Below, in pieces: positions 43,115 through 51,195 of a stretch of DNA of 64,000 nucleotides (its first letter is position 1; the number at the start of each line of letters is the position of its first letter). The notes beneath the pieces were generated by a model that saw only the letters and a list, made by a program, of their open reading frames with translations, searched no databases and was not told where the DNA came from. Made by a program: the position numbers and the translations under genes. Origin of the DNA: Blastococcus aurantiacus. Its GTDB lineage: Bacteria; Actinomycetota; Actinomycetes; Mycobacteriales; Geodermatophilaceae. The stretch lies in NCBI RefSeq assembly GCF_900102425.1, contig NZ_FNBT01000009.1:179249-243248 (forward strand). Reading direction: 5' to 3'.

Positions 43115-43837
43115 GTGAGCGGAGACGGGTCGGAGCACCACGGGTCCCCGGAGCCCTACGCGGGGCCACCGTCCTACGAGACCCCGCCGCCCGGCTACGG
43201 CCCTCCTCCCGGCTACGGCCCTCCTCCCGGCTACGGCCCTCCTCCCGGCTACGGCCCTCCTCCCGGCTACGGGCCACCCCCGGGTTACGGCCCCCCGCCC
43301 GGGTACGGCCCTCCCCCCGGTTACGGCCCCCCGCCCGGTTACGGCCCCCCGCCCGGGTACGGCCCTCCCTCCGGGTACGGACAGCCCTACGGGTACGCGC
43401 CGGGCTACCCCGGGTTGGTGCCCACCTGGCCGGCCGGGCCGGGACGACCGGGTGTCGCCACCGCCGCGGCCGTCCTGGGGTTGGTCACCGCAGGCCTGAC
43501 CGCGCTGATGACCGCGGGCCTCCTCTTCGGTCTGGCCGACGGCGACGACGAGGCCGCGTTCCTGCTGACCATCGTCACCGGCGTGCTCTGCGCCGCGGGC
43601 TTCCTCGCCGGCGGCATCCGGCTGCTGAGCCGGACGTCGGCCGACCTGCTCTTCGCCACGTCCCTGGCCGCGCTCGCCTCCCTGGCGCTGATCGCCGTGG
43701 TGGCCGAGACCACCCTCTACGGGGACGACGCCGGCTTCCTGCTCGGCCTCGCCTTCCTGGGCGCACCGCTGCCGGCCGTCACCGCCGTCCTCGCGCGGTC
43801 CCGCGCGACGGTCGGCTGGGCCTCGTCCGGCCCCTGA
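43115..43837 (+). CDS. membrane protein with N-terminal PPPGYG repeats
   Basis: A 240-residue protein. The first half is a cytoplasmic Pro/Gly/Tyr-rich tract with about ten PPPGYG units and one PPSGYG, then QPYGYAPGYPG. The second half has four membrane helices (VATAAAVLGLVTAGLTALM, FLLTIVTGVLCAAGFLAG, LLFATSLAALASLALIAVV, GFLLGLAFLGAPLPAVTAVL). Such Pro-rich tails on four-helix proteins are common in actinobacteria and may recruit partners at the membrane. Function unknown. The GTG start at 43115 lies close to a CAGACT hexamer. Confidence 0.7.
   Translation: MSGDGSEHHGSPEPYAGPPSYETPPPGYGPPPGYGPPPGYGPPPGYGPPPGYGPPPGYGPPPGYGPPPGYGPPPGYGPPPGYGPPSGYGQPYGYAPGYPGLVPTWPAGPGRPGVATAAAVLGLVTAGLTALMTAGLLFGLADGDDEAAFLLTIVTGVLCAAGFLAGGIRLLSRTSADLLFATSLAALASLALIAVVAETTLYGDDAGFLLGLAFLGAPLPAVTAVLARSRATVGWASSGP
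43184..43383. repeat. 18-base tandem repeat encoding PPPGYG
   Basis: About eleven 18-base units of the type CCCGGCTACGGCCCTCCT. The first four or five are nearly identical and the later ones vary at third positions (GGTTAC, GGGTAC). Recent expansion at the 5' side is the simplest reading. It is coding, not CRISPR. Confidence 0.9.
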
Positions 43838-43852
43838 CCCGGGCCGGCCGGT

Positions 43853-44761
43853 TCAGCGGGACCGGGAGCGCGCCCGCCGGCGCCGAACCTTGTCGGCGTA
43901 CATGGCGTCGTCGGCGGACCGGATGACCCGCTCGTGCACGTCCGCGGGCTCCTCGCCCCCGGGTGCCGAGCCGATCCCGATGCTGATGCCGATCGAGACC
44001 GCCTGACCGTCGAGCTCCAGCGGGGCGGTCACCGCCGTGCGGAGCCGTCCGGCCAGCACCTCGGCGTCGGGCCGGTCGGTGTTCTCGCACACGATGCTGA
44101 ACTCGTCACCGCCCAGCCGGGCGGCGGTGTCGCTGGCCCGGAGGACCGAGCGGAGCCGGTCGGCGAAGGCGATCAGGACCTGGTCGCCCATGGGGTGGCC
44201 GAGCTCGTCGTTGATCGCTTTGAACCCGTCGAGGTCCATGATCAGCACGCAGGTCGGCGTGCCGTCGCGCTGACCTCGCTCGAGGGCGTGCCACAGCCGG
44301 TCCTGGAACAGCGAGCGGTTGGGGAGCCCGGTCAGCGGGTCGTGCAGCGAGCGGTGGACCAGCTGCTCCTCGAGCGCCTTCCGCTCGGTGATGTCCTCGA
44401 TGATCATGACCAGGTGCGGTTCCTGCCCGGCCGCCTGCGGGGCGACCCACGAGGTGGCGATCTGGACGGGGACCGGCGTGCCGTCCGGGCGGACCAGCCG
44501 GCACTCCTGCCGCACCGGCGTCTCCGGGTGGACCTGCAGCCCGGCGCAGGCCGCGCGGGCCGCGGTCAGGTCGCCGGGGTGGGTGAGGTCGAACAGCGAG
44601 CGGCCCCGGAGGTCCGCCTCGGGAGCGCCGAGCAGCTCCGACAGGGCTGCGTTCACGTCGAGCAGGACGCCGTCGGTCGTGGTCAGCGCGACGCCCGTGG
44701 GCGCGTGCAGGAACACGGAGGCGCGGTCAGCAGAGGGGTGCTCGCCCACCACCTCGATCAC
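43853..44761 (-). CDS. PAS-GGDEF diguanylate cyclase
   Basis: A 302-residue signalling protein. A PAS domain (about 15-130: GVALTTTDGVLLDVNAALSE, then the C-terminal PAC region HLVMIIEDITERKALEEQ) is followed by a GGDEF domain with HDPLTGLPNRSLF, MDLDGFKAINDELGH and the intact catalytic ARLGGDEFSI. It lacks membrane helices, so it is cytosolic and probably makes c-di-GMP in response to a PAS-sensed signal. GTG 44761 has GGAGGTGGGAT upstream. The in-frame ATG at 44827 lacks a site. Divergent from HMG-CoA lyase. Confidence 0.9.
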   Translation of the reverse strand: MIEVVGEHPSADRASVFLHAPTGVALTTTDGVLLDVNAALSELLGAPEADLRGRSLFDLTHPGDLTAARAACAGLQVHPETPVRQECRLVRPDGTPVPVQIATSWVAPQAAGQEPHLVMIIEDITERKALEEQLVHRSLHDPLTGLPNRSLFQDRLWHALERGQRDGTPTCVLIMDLDGFKAINDELGHPMGDQVLIAFADRLRSVLRASDTAARLGGDEFSIVCENTDRPDAEVLAGRLRTAVTAPLELDGQAVSIGISIGIGSAPGGEEPADVHERVIRSADDAMYADKVRRRRARSRSR

Positions 44762-44826
44762 ATCCCACCTCCGTCGCCTGCACTCATCTTGCGCGACGGC
44801 ACCGACGAACGGCGCGGCAGGCGTCA

Positions 44827-44839
44827 CGGAACCGTTCCG
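44827..44839. promoter_or_regulatory. short palindrome between divergent GGDEF and HMG-CoA lyase genes
   Basis: CGGAAC-C-GTTCCG, 6-base arms, in the 143-base divergent region. A plausible operator for either gene, with no regulator identified. Confidence 0.3.
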
Positions 44840-44904
44840 GGTCGCCTCATCGGGGGACCCCGGACGGGTGCAGGATGCACGGTGAGTGACGACAGGAGGC
44901 CACC

Positions 44905-45840
44905 GTGAACGAGTTCGACCTGGTGCTGCCCTCGGAGGTCGACGTCCGCGAGGTGGGCATGCGCGACGGCCTCCAGCTCGAGGCGCCGGTGCCGTTGGCG
45001 GCCAAGCTGGAGATGCTGGAGGCGCTCGTCGCCACCGGCGTCCGCCGGATCGAGGCGACGTCCTTCGTCTCGCCGAAGGCGGTGCCGGCGCTCGCCGACG
45101 CCGACCAGGTGGCCGCGGAGCTCGCGCGCTGGCCCGGCGTGCACTGGTCCGCGCTGGTGGCGAACGAGCGCGGCGCCGTCCGGGCCGTCGACGCCGGGGT
45201 GGCCGATCTCGAGTACGTCGTCTCGGCCGCCGACGGGCACAGCCGCGCCAACGCCGGCCGCTCGACCGCCGAGGCCGTCGCCGCCGTCGGGGAGATCGCC
45301 CGCCTGGCCCACGCCGCGGGCGGGTCGCTGGAGGTCATCATCGCCACCGCCTGGGACTGCCCCTTCGACGGCCGCACGCCCATCGCCCGCACGGTCGACG
45401 TCGCCCGCGCCGCCGTCACCGCCGGGGCCGACCAGTTGTGCCTGGGCGACACCATCGGGACGACGACGCCGCTGCGCGTCGTGCAGATGCTCGACGCCGT
45501 CCGCCGCGCATGCCCGGGCATCCCGCTGGGGGTGCACTTCCACGACACCCGCGGCACCGGTCAGGCCAACGCGCTGGCCGCGGTCCAGGCGGGGGTGACC
45601 CAGCTCGACGCCTCCATCGGCGGCCTCGGGGGCTGCCCCTTCGCTCCCGGGGCCAGCGGCAACATCGCCACCGAGGAGCTGGTCTACATGCTCGAGGAGT
45701 CGGGCGTGCGCACGGGGCTGGACCTCGACGCCCTGCTCGTCGCGGCCCGCGCCACGGAGCGGGCCGTCGGGCACGAGCTCCCCAGCTCGCTGTACCGCGC
45801 CGGTGGCCGGTCGGTGCCGCGTGCCCTGGACGCCCGGTGA
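44905..45840 (+). CDS. hydroxymethylglutaryl-CoA lyase
   Basis: A 311-residue TIM-barrel enzyme that splits HMG-CoA to acetoacetate and acetyl-CoA, the last step of leucine degradation. DVREVGMRDGLQLE holds the first metal ligand and catalytic Arg/Asp, FVSPKAVPALAD follows, then GVHFHDTRGTGQANAL with the metal histidines. GGLGGCPFAPGASGNIATE carries the active-site cysteine of the HMGL signature. GTG 44905 follows GGAGG. It is coupled to the flavin reductase by GTGA. Confidence 0.93.
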   Translation: MNEFDLVLPSEVDVREVGMRDGLQLEAPVPLAAKLEMLEALVATGVRRIEATSFVSPKAVPALADADQVAAELARWPGVHWSALVANERGAVRAVDAGVADLEYVVSAADGHSRANAGRSTAEAVAAVGEIARLAHAAGGSLEVIIATAWDCPFDGRTPIARTVDVARAAVTAGADQLCLGDTIGTTTPLRVVQMLDAVRRACPGIPLGVHFHDTRGTGQANALAAVQAGVTQLDASIGGLGGCPFAPGASGNIATEELVYMLEESGVRTGLDLDALLVAARATERAVGHELPSSLYRAGGRSVPRALDAR

Positions 45841-46352
45841 GCGCGCCCGGTGCCGAGGAGCCGCAGCGGATCGTCGACCCGCTGGTGATGCGCGACGTGC
45901 TCGGGCACTTCGCGTCCGGCGTCACCGTGCTGACGGCGGACACCGCCGAGGGCCCGATCGGCTTCACCTGCCAGTCGTTCAGCTCGCTGTCGCTCGACCC
46001 GCCGCTGGTCGCCTTCGCGCCCGCGCGCACGTCCCGCACCTGGGCGCAGCTGCGGGCCCTGGGCCGCTTCTGCATCAACGTGCTGGCCGAGGGCCAGGAC
46101 GCCGTGTCGCAGAACTTCGCCCGCTCGGGCACCGACAAGTTCGCCGGGGTGCCGTGGACGCCGAGCCCGCACGGCTCCCCCGTCCTCGACGACGTCGTCG
46201 CCTGGATCGACGGGGAGTTGTGGGCCGAGTACGACGGCGGCGACCACACCATCGTGGTGGCCCGCGTGCTGGACCTCGGCGCGTCGGCCGACCGCCGGCC
46301 GCTGCTGTTCCACCGGGGCTCCTACGGGCTGCTGCACCGCGCCGAGGGCTGA
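45837..46352 (+). CDS. flavin reductase (DIM6/NTAB family)
   Basis: A 171-residue FMN-binding protein with the flavin-reductase fold: LGHFASGVTVLTAD, GFTCQSFSSLSLDPPLVAFAP, FCINVLAEGQ and the late HTIVVARVLDLG. These enzymes supply reduced flavin to partner monooxygenases, none of which is adjacent. GTGA overlap with HMG-CoA lyase suggests a shared catabolic transcript. A copy of the dispersed 3'-end repeat follows its stop at once. Confidence 0.9.
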   Translation: MSAPGAEEPQRIVDPLVMRDVLGHFASGVTVLTADTAEGPIGFTCQSFSSLSLDPPLVAFAPARTSRTWAQLRALGRFCINVLAEGQDAVSQNFARSGTDKFAGVPWTPSPHGSPVLDDVVAWIDGELWAEYDGGDHTIVVARVLDLGASADRRPLLFHRGSYGLLHRAEG

Positions 46353-46356
46353 GTAA

Positions 46357-46411
46357 GGACCCCGTCCTCCTCACCCCTCGCTCCGCTCGGCGCGAGCCTC
46401 TGGACGGGGCC
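46357..46411 (+). repeat. dispersed 3'-end hairpin repeat, copy D
   Basis: Arms GGACCCCGTCC (46357-46367) and GGACGGGGCC (46402-46411), with inner CTCGC/GCGAG. It starts 4 bases after the flavin reductase stop. Its outer and flanking blocks are nearly identical to copy A once strand is matched, which is striking for 40 kb separation. Confidence 0.8.
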
Positions 46412-46471
46412 GTGGTGTGGGGATCCGCTCCTGCGGGCACCGGACCCGAGCAATCTCCGAGGAGGAACGCC

Positions 46472-47185
46472 ATGGGACTGCTCGACCGGCTCTTCGGCCG
46501 ATCCCGCCAGCAGCACGCAGCGCCGTACCCGGGTCAGGGGTATGCCGGCGGGGCCCCCGGCCGCTACGCCCGCCAGCCCGACGGCCAGCCGCTGCCGGAC
46601 GAGCAGGCCGTCGCCCGCTACCGCTACCTGCTGCGCACCGCCCCGCCCGAGCAGATCGAGCAGGCGCACGCCGAGGCGTTCGCGCAGCTCACCACCGACC
46701 AGCGCCAGCAGGTGCTCGCCCAGCTGGCCGCGGTCGTGCCGGCCGCCGAACGACCGCGCACCGACGACGCCGGAACCCTCGCCCGGGTGGCCACCCGGGC
46801 GGAGATGCGCCAGCCGGGGACGCTGGAGCGCGCCCTCGGCGGCTACGGACCCGGCTACGGCAGCGGGTACGGGTGCGGCGGCTACGGCGGCGGCTACGGG
46901 CCGGGCTACGGCGGCGGGTACGGCGGCGGCATGGGGATGGGCGGCATGATCGGCGGCAGCCTGCTGGGCACCATCGGCGGCCTGGTCATCGGCACCGCCG
47001 TCGCCGACGCGCTCTTCGACACCGGCCTGGGCGACGGCGGGCTGTTCGGCGGCGGGGACGAGGAGGCCTACGCCGAGGGCTACCAGGACGGCGCCGACAC
47101 CGGCGCCGACACCGGGGACGGCGGCGGGGACTTCGGCGGCGGCGGGGACTTCGGGGGTGGGGACTTCGGCGGCGGGGACTTCTGA
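46472..47185 (+). CDS. Gly-rich protein with glycine-zipper segment
   Basis: A 237-residue protein. A small alpha-helical N-terminal part (MGLLDRLFGRSRQQH; LPDEQAVARYRYLLRTAPPEQIEQ) is followed by a Gly/Tyr tract, then a glycine-zipper-like hydrophobic segment (GGMIGGSLLGTIGGLVIGTA) and an acidic, Gly-Asp-Phe-rich tail (GGGDFGGG repeats). No named family beyond general similarity to actinobacterial Gly-rich proteins. It may insert in or associate with membranes. ATG 46472 has a strong GAGGAGGA. Confidence 0.65.
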   Translation: MGLLDRLFGRSRQQHAAPYPGQGYAGGAPGRYARQPDGQPLPDEQAVARYRYLLRTAPPEQIEQAHAEAFAQLTTDQRQQVLAQLAAVVPAAERPRTDDAGTLARVATRAEMRQPGTLERALGGYGPGYGSGYGCGGYGGGYGPGYGGGYGGGMGMGGMIGGSLLGTIGGLVIGTAVADALFDTGLGDGGLFGGGDEEAYAEGYQDGADTGADTGDGGGDFGGGGDFGGGDFGGGDF

Positions 47186-47187
47186 GC

Positions 47188-47625
47188 TCAGCGCTCCGCC
47201 GGCCGACCGCTCCGCCTGCGCAGCAGCAGCGCCAGCCCCAGCACCGGCAGCACCAGCGGGACGTAGAGGTAGCCGCGGCCGTAGCCCGACCACACGGTCT
47301 CGTCGGGGAAGGCCGCCGCATCGACGAGGGACAGCGTGCCGACGACGAGGACGCCGACCAGCTCGACGGTGATCGCGGTCAGGGCGACCCGACGTCCGGC
47401 CGGGCCCCGGGCCAGCGCGACCGTGGCCACGAGGTAGACGGCCGCGGCCAGCGCCGAGAGCAGGTACGCCAGCGGAGCCTCGTCGAAGCGGGTGGCCAAC
47501 TGCACGCCGGCCCGCGATCCCGCCGCCAGCGCGAAGACGGCGTAGAGCGCCACCAGCACCCGGGCGGCACCCGATGTGCCCGATCCCGGCTCGGCCGGCG
47601 CCCCCAGCGTGCGGTCGTCAGGCAC
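47188..47625 (-). CDS. small four-helix membrane protein, unknown
   Basis: A 145-residue membrane protein with about four helices (VLVALYAVFALAAGSRAGV, LAYLLSALAAAVYLVATVAL, ITVELVGVLVVGTLSLV, YLYVPLVLPVLGLALLL). No known family. Its start overlaps the end of the next upstream membrane gene by 8 bases, so the two are an operon. Confidence 0.6.
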   Translation of the reverse strand: MPDDRTLGAPAEPGSGTSGAARVLVALYAVFALAAGSRAGVQLATRFDEAPLAYLLSALAAAVYLVATVALARGPAGRRVALTAITVELVGVLVVGTLSLVDAAAFPDETVWSGYGRGYLYVPLVLPVLGLALLLRRRSGRPAER

Positions 47626-47980
47626 CCGTCGCCTCCCAGAGCTCGAGCAGGCGCCAGACCATGACGCCGACGGACGCCCCCGCCACCGCGAGCACGCTGC
47701 CGGCCCAGCGGGTCACCTCGGTCCGCGCCCAGAGCACCCCCGCGACGGGGATCAGCACCGCGCCCGACAGGTAGCCGAGGAACGTCGGGGTGTCCGCCGG
47801 GGTGTCCGCGTCCAGCCCCGCCAGCGCGACGGCCGCCTGCACCAGCAGCAGCACCTCGAGGACGCCGGCGAGCACCAGGTGGACCAGGCCGACCCGCCGC
47901 CGTGCCAGCGTCGAGGCCAGCCCCGCCACCACGAGCAACGCGGCGACGACGGTCGACGCGACGACGAGCGGCAGGGTCAC
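47618..47980 (-). CDS. small membrane protein, unknown
   Basis: A 120-residue protein with about four hydrophobic helices (LVVASTVVAALLVVAGLAS, GLVHLVLAGVLEVLLLVQAA, LGYLSGAVLIPVAGVL, GSVLAVAGASVGVMVW). Probably functions with the downstream membrane protein. GTG/ATG start at 47980, 25 bases after the aldo/keto reductase stop on the opposite side of a short gap. Confidence 0.6.
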   Translation of the reverse strand: MTLPLVVASTVVAALLVVAGLASTLARRRVGLVHLVLAGVLEVLLLVQAAVALAGLDADTPADTPTFLGYLSGAVLIPVAGVLWARTEVTRWAGSVLAVAGASVGVMVWRLLELWEATGA

Positions 47981-48005
47981 CCCGTCATCTTCCCGTGCCC
48001 CCTCC

Positions 48006-48998
48006 TCAGCGGTGCACGGAGGACATGTCCGGGTAGCGGTTTCCCACGGCGGCTCCCGCGGGGGCCGCCGCGTCGATGCGGGCCAGGTCCTCGTCGCTCA
48101 GCGCGATCTCCGTGGCGGCGGCGTTCTCCTCCAGGTACGAGACCCGCTTGGTCCCCGGGATGGGCACGACGGCCGGGTTTCCCCCGCGGTCGCTCTGCGC
48201 CATGACCCATGCCAGCGCGAGCTGGGAGGCCGTCACGCCCTTCTCGTCGGCGATCTCGCGCGCCCGGTCGACGAGGGCCAGGTTCTGCGCGAACGCCTCG
48301 CCCTGGAATCGCGGGTTGTGCCGCCGGAAGTCGCGCCGGTCGAGGTCGTCGATGCTGCGGATCTGGCCGGACAGGAAGCCGCGGCCGATGGGCGAGTAGG
48401 CGACGAAGCCGATCCCGAGTTCGGCGCAGGTGGCCAGCACGCCGTCGTCCTCGGGATCACGGGTCCACAGCGAGTACTCCGTCTGCACCGCCGTCACCGG
48501 CTGCACGGCGTGCGCCCGCCGGATGGTGTCGGGCGCCGCCTCGGAGATCCCCGCGTACCGGATCTTGCCGGCCTCGACGAGCTCGCGGAGGGCTCCCCAG
48601 GTGTCCTCGACGGGCACCGTGGTGTCCACGCGGTGCTGGTAGTAGAGGTCGATGACGTCGACGCCGAGCCGCTGCAGGGAGGCGTCGCAGGCCCGGTGGA
48701 CGTACTCGGGCCTGCCGTTGATGCCCAGGAAGCCGCCGTCCTCCCCGCGTTCGTTGCCGAACTTGGTCGCGAGCACCACCTCGTCCCGCCGGCCGGCGAT
48801 GGCCTGCCCGACCAGCCGCTCGTTCGTGAACGGCCCGTACATGTCGGCGGTGTCGAGGAAGGTGACGCCCAGGTCCAGCGCGCGGGCGATGGTCCGCTCC
48901 GCCTCCGCCTGGTCGGCCGTGCCGTAGAACTCGCTCATCCCCATGCAGCCCAGGCCCTGGGCCGGGACGGGGAGGGAACCGAGGGTGCGTGTCTGCAT
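48006..48998 (-). CDS. aldo/keto reductase
   Basis: A 330-residue NADPH-dependent oxidoreductase. Residues D60-ish in [19 protein letters not shown] include the catalytic Asp/Tyr of the AKR tetrad, then [13 protein letters not shown] (Lys), [12 protein letters not shown] (His), and C-terminal [16 protein letters not shown] for NADP binding. It matches the AKR branch often annotated as voltage-gated potassium channel beta-like or pyridoxal reductase type. Substrate unknown. ATG 48998. Confidence 0.9.
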   Translation of the reverse strand: MQTRTLGSLPVPAQGLGCMGMSEFYGTADQAEAERTIARALDLGVTFLDTADMYGPFTNERLVGQAIAGRRDEVVLATKFGNERGEDGGFLGINGRPEYVHRACDASLQRLGVDVIDLYYQHRVDTTVPVEDTWGALRELVEAGKIRYAGISEAAPDTIRRAHAVQPVTAVQTEYSLWTRDPEDDGVLATCAELGIGFVAYSPIGRGFLSGQIRSIDDLDRRDFRRHNPRFQGEAFAQNLALVDRAREIADEKGVTASQLALAWVMAQSDRGGNPAVVPIPGTKRVSYLEENAAATEIALSDEDLARIDAAAPAGAAVGNRYPDMSSVHR

Positions 48999-49083
48999 GC
49001 CCCGCACCTGCCCGTACGGCGCCGATCCCAACCGGGACCCCCGGTGGCCGGGTTACGGAACGCGTGTGGCAGTTTAGGGTCGG

Positions 49084-49102
49084 CTTAGTTAGGCATACCT
49101 TC
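49084..49102. promoter_or_regulatory. IdeR/DtxR iron box upstream of siderophore importer
   Basis: CTTAGTTAGGCATACCTTC matches 12 of 19 positions of the IdeR consensus TTAGGTTAGGCTAACCTAA, including the GTTAGGC core. It lies 22 bases before the binding-protein start, where it would overlap the promoter. Repression by IdeR when iron is abundant is expected. Confidence 0.75.
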
Positions 49103-49124
49103 CCTTCGTCCGAACAGGATCCCC

Positions 49125-50144
49125 ATGCGCGCATCCCGGCCGCTCCCCGCCCTCGCCCTCCCGCTGGCCGCCGTCCTGGCGCTCTCCGCCTGCGGCGGGG
49201 ACGCCGACGCCGACGAGCAGGCCGGCGGGGGTGCCGCCGAGACCGTGTCCTTCACCTGGGACCGGAACGTGAACGCCGCCGACGAGGCGGCCGACCCGGA
49301 GCTCGAGGAGACCACGGTCGAGGTCCCCAAGGACCCGGAGACCATCGTCGTCTTCGACATGGCGTCCCTGGACACCATCGGGGCGCTGGGCGGCGAGGTC
49401 GCGGGCGCCCCGCTGGACTCGGTGCCGGGCTACCTCGAGAAGTACCTGGCCGACGACGCCTTCAACGTCGGCACCCTGTTCGAGGCCGACATCATCGAGG
49501 TCGAGTCGCAGCAGCCCGACCTGATCATCATCGGCGGCCGCTCGGCGGCGCTCTACGACGACCTCAGCGAGATCGCGCCGACCGTGGACCTGAGCCTGCG
49601 CGGCACCTACATCGAGACGCTCGAGCGCAACGCCACCTTCCTCGGTGAGGTGCTCGGTGCCGAGGAGGAGGCCGAGGCGGCGATCGCCGAGGTCACCGAC
49701 GGCATCGAGGAGGCGAAGGCCGCCACCGCCGACGCCGGCACCGGCCTGGGCCTCATGGTCTCCGGCGGGGAGCTCAGCGCGATGGCCCCGGCGGGCGAGG
49801 ACAGCGACGCGCGCGGTGCGCGGGGCGGGCTCATCTACGACGCCTTCGGCGTGGAGCCGGTCGTCGAGGACATCAAGGCCGCCACCCACGGCGAGCCGGT
49901 CTCCTTCGAGTTCCTGCTCGAGACGAACCCCGACTACCTGTGGGTCGTCGACCGCGACGCCGCCACCGGGGAGGCGGGGGCCCAGGCCGCGGAGGCGGTC
50001 CTCGACAACGAGATCGTCCGCCAGACGAAGGCCGCCCAGGAGGACCACATCGTCTACCTCGACCCGGTCGCCTGGTACGTCGTCTTCGGCGGCATCGACA
50101 CCACCAAGATCATGATCGACGACGTCCTGCAGATCGCCGGCTGA
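49125..50144 (+). CDS. iron-siderophore ABC transporter substrate-binding lipoprotein
   Basis: A 339-residue exported lipoprotein. Signal peptide with lipobox ALSAC (Cys near 22), an acidic linker, then a class III (helical-backbone) binding protein fold: ETIVVFDMASLDTIGALGG, DIIEVESQQPDLIIIGGRS, TFLGEVLGAEEEAEAAI, VLDNEIVRQTKAAQ, DHIVYLDPVAWY. The closest style is YclQ-type ferric-catecholate/petrobactin binders. First gene of the ferric-siderophore operon, under the IdeR box. Confidence 0.9.
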   Translation: MRASRPLPALALPLAAVLALSACGGDADADEQAGGGAAETVSFTWDRNVNAADEAADPELEETTVEVPKDPETIVVFDMASLDTIGALGGEVAGAPLDSVPGYLEKYLADDAFNVGTLFEADIIEVESQQPDLIIIGGRSAALYDDLSEIAPTVDLSLRGTYIETLERNATFLGEVLGAEEEAEAAIAEVTDGIEEAKAATADAGTGLGLMVSGGELSAMAPAGEDSDARGARGGLIYDAFGVEPVVEDIKAATHGEPVSFEFLLETNPDYLWVVDRDAATGEAGAQAAEAVLDNEIVRQTKAAQEDHIVYLDPVAWYVVFGGIDTTKIMIDDVLQIAG

Positions 50145-50175
50145 CCGTGCCGGCAGCCACCGAGCGCGTCCGGGC

Positions 50176-51195
50176 GTGACCACGCTCGACCGGACCTCGA
50201 CGAGCACCCTCCCCCACCTGCGGCCCCGCCGCTCCTGGGTGGGGGTGCTCGTCGGCGTGCTGCTCGTCGTCCTCGCGCTCACGAGCCTGTTCGTGGGGGT
50301 CTCGGACGTGTCGCCGGCGTCGGTGCTCACCGGCGGCCCCGACAGCGACGCGGCCTTCCTGCTCGTGGCCAGCCGCATCCCCCGCACGCTCGCCGTGATC
50401 CTGGTCGGCGCCTCGCTGGGCATCGCCGGCCTGATCATGCAGATGCTGGTGCGGAACAAGTTCGTCGAGCCCAGCACCACGGGGGTCACCGAGTTCGCGT
50501 CCCTCGGGATGCTCACCACGATGGTGTTCTTCCCCGGCCTCGCCGTTGTCGGCAAGATGGGCGTGGCGGCGGCCTTCGGGCTGGTCGGCACGTGGGTGTT
50601 CCTGCGCGTGGTGCGCTTCGTCCCCGTCCGCCAGCTGGTGCTCGTCCCGCTGGTCGGCATCATGCTCGGTGGCGTCGTCGGCGCCGTCACGACGTTCTTC
50701 GCCTACCGGCTGGACCTCCTCCAGTCCCTCGGCCAGTGGTCGCAGGGCAGCTTCGCCACGATCATGCAGGGCCGGTACGAGTTCCTCTGGATCGCCGGCG
50801 CCATGGTCGTCGTCGCGTGGATCGCCGCCGACCGGTTCAGCGTCATCGGGCTCGGCGAGGAGTTCGCGACCAACCTGGGCCTGGACTACCGCCGGGTGGT
50901 GGCCGTCGGGATGCTGGTCATCGCGGTGATCACGGCCGCGGTCCTGGTCACGGCGGGGATGATCCCGTTCCTCGGGCTGGTCGTGCCCAACGTCGTCAGC
51001 CTGATCATCGGCGACAACGTGCGCCGTGCCATCCCGTGGGTCGCCGGCACCGGGGCCGTGTTCGTCCTGGCCTGCGACCTGATCGCCCGCGTCGTGCGCA
51101 TGCCCTACGAGATCCCGCTGTCGGTGATCGTGGGCGTCGTGGGCGCGGTCCTGTTCCTGTGGCTGCTGCTGCGCAGGGGGAGCCGTGCTCACTGA
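50176..51195 (+). CDS. FecCD-type iron-siderophore permease, first subunit
   Basis: A 339-residue permease with about nine to ten helices. SRIPRTLAVILVGASLGIAGLIMQ and the coupling segment GLGEEFATNLGLDYRR, plus MIPFLGLVVPNVVSLIIGDNVRRAIPW, are FecCD family marks. Forms a heterodimer with the next gene. GTG 50176. Confidence 0.92.
   Translation: MTTLDRTSTSTLPHLRPRRSWVGVLVGVLLVVLALTSLFVGVSDVSPASVLTGGPDSDAAFLLVASRIPRTLAVILVGASLGIAGLIMQMLVRNKFVEPSTTGVTEFASLGMLTTMVFFPGLAVVGKMGVAAAFGLVGTWVFLRVVRFVPVRQLVLVPLVGIMLGGVVGAVTTFFAYRLDLLQSLGQWSQGSFATIMQGRYEFLWIAGAMVVVAWIAADRFSVIGLGEEFATNLGLDYRRVVAVGMLVIAVITAAVLVTAGMIPFLGLVVPNVVSLIIGDNVRRAIPWVAGTGAVFVLACDLIARVVRMPYEIPLSVIVGVVGAVLFLWLLLRRGSRAH

Noticed and set aside
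43184..43383. Possible CRISPR-like direct repeats
   Set aside because: Repeats are 18 bases with no unique spacers and translate in frame to PPPGYG, so they are a coding tandem repeat.
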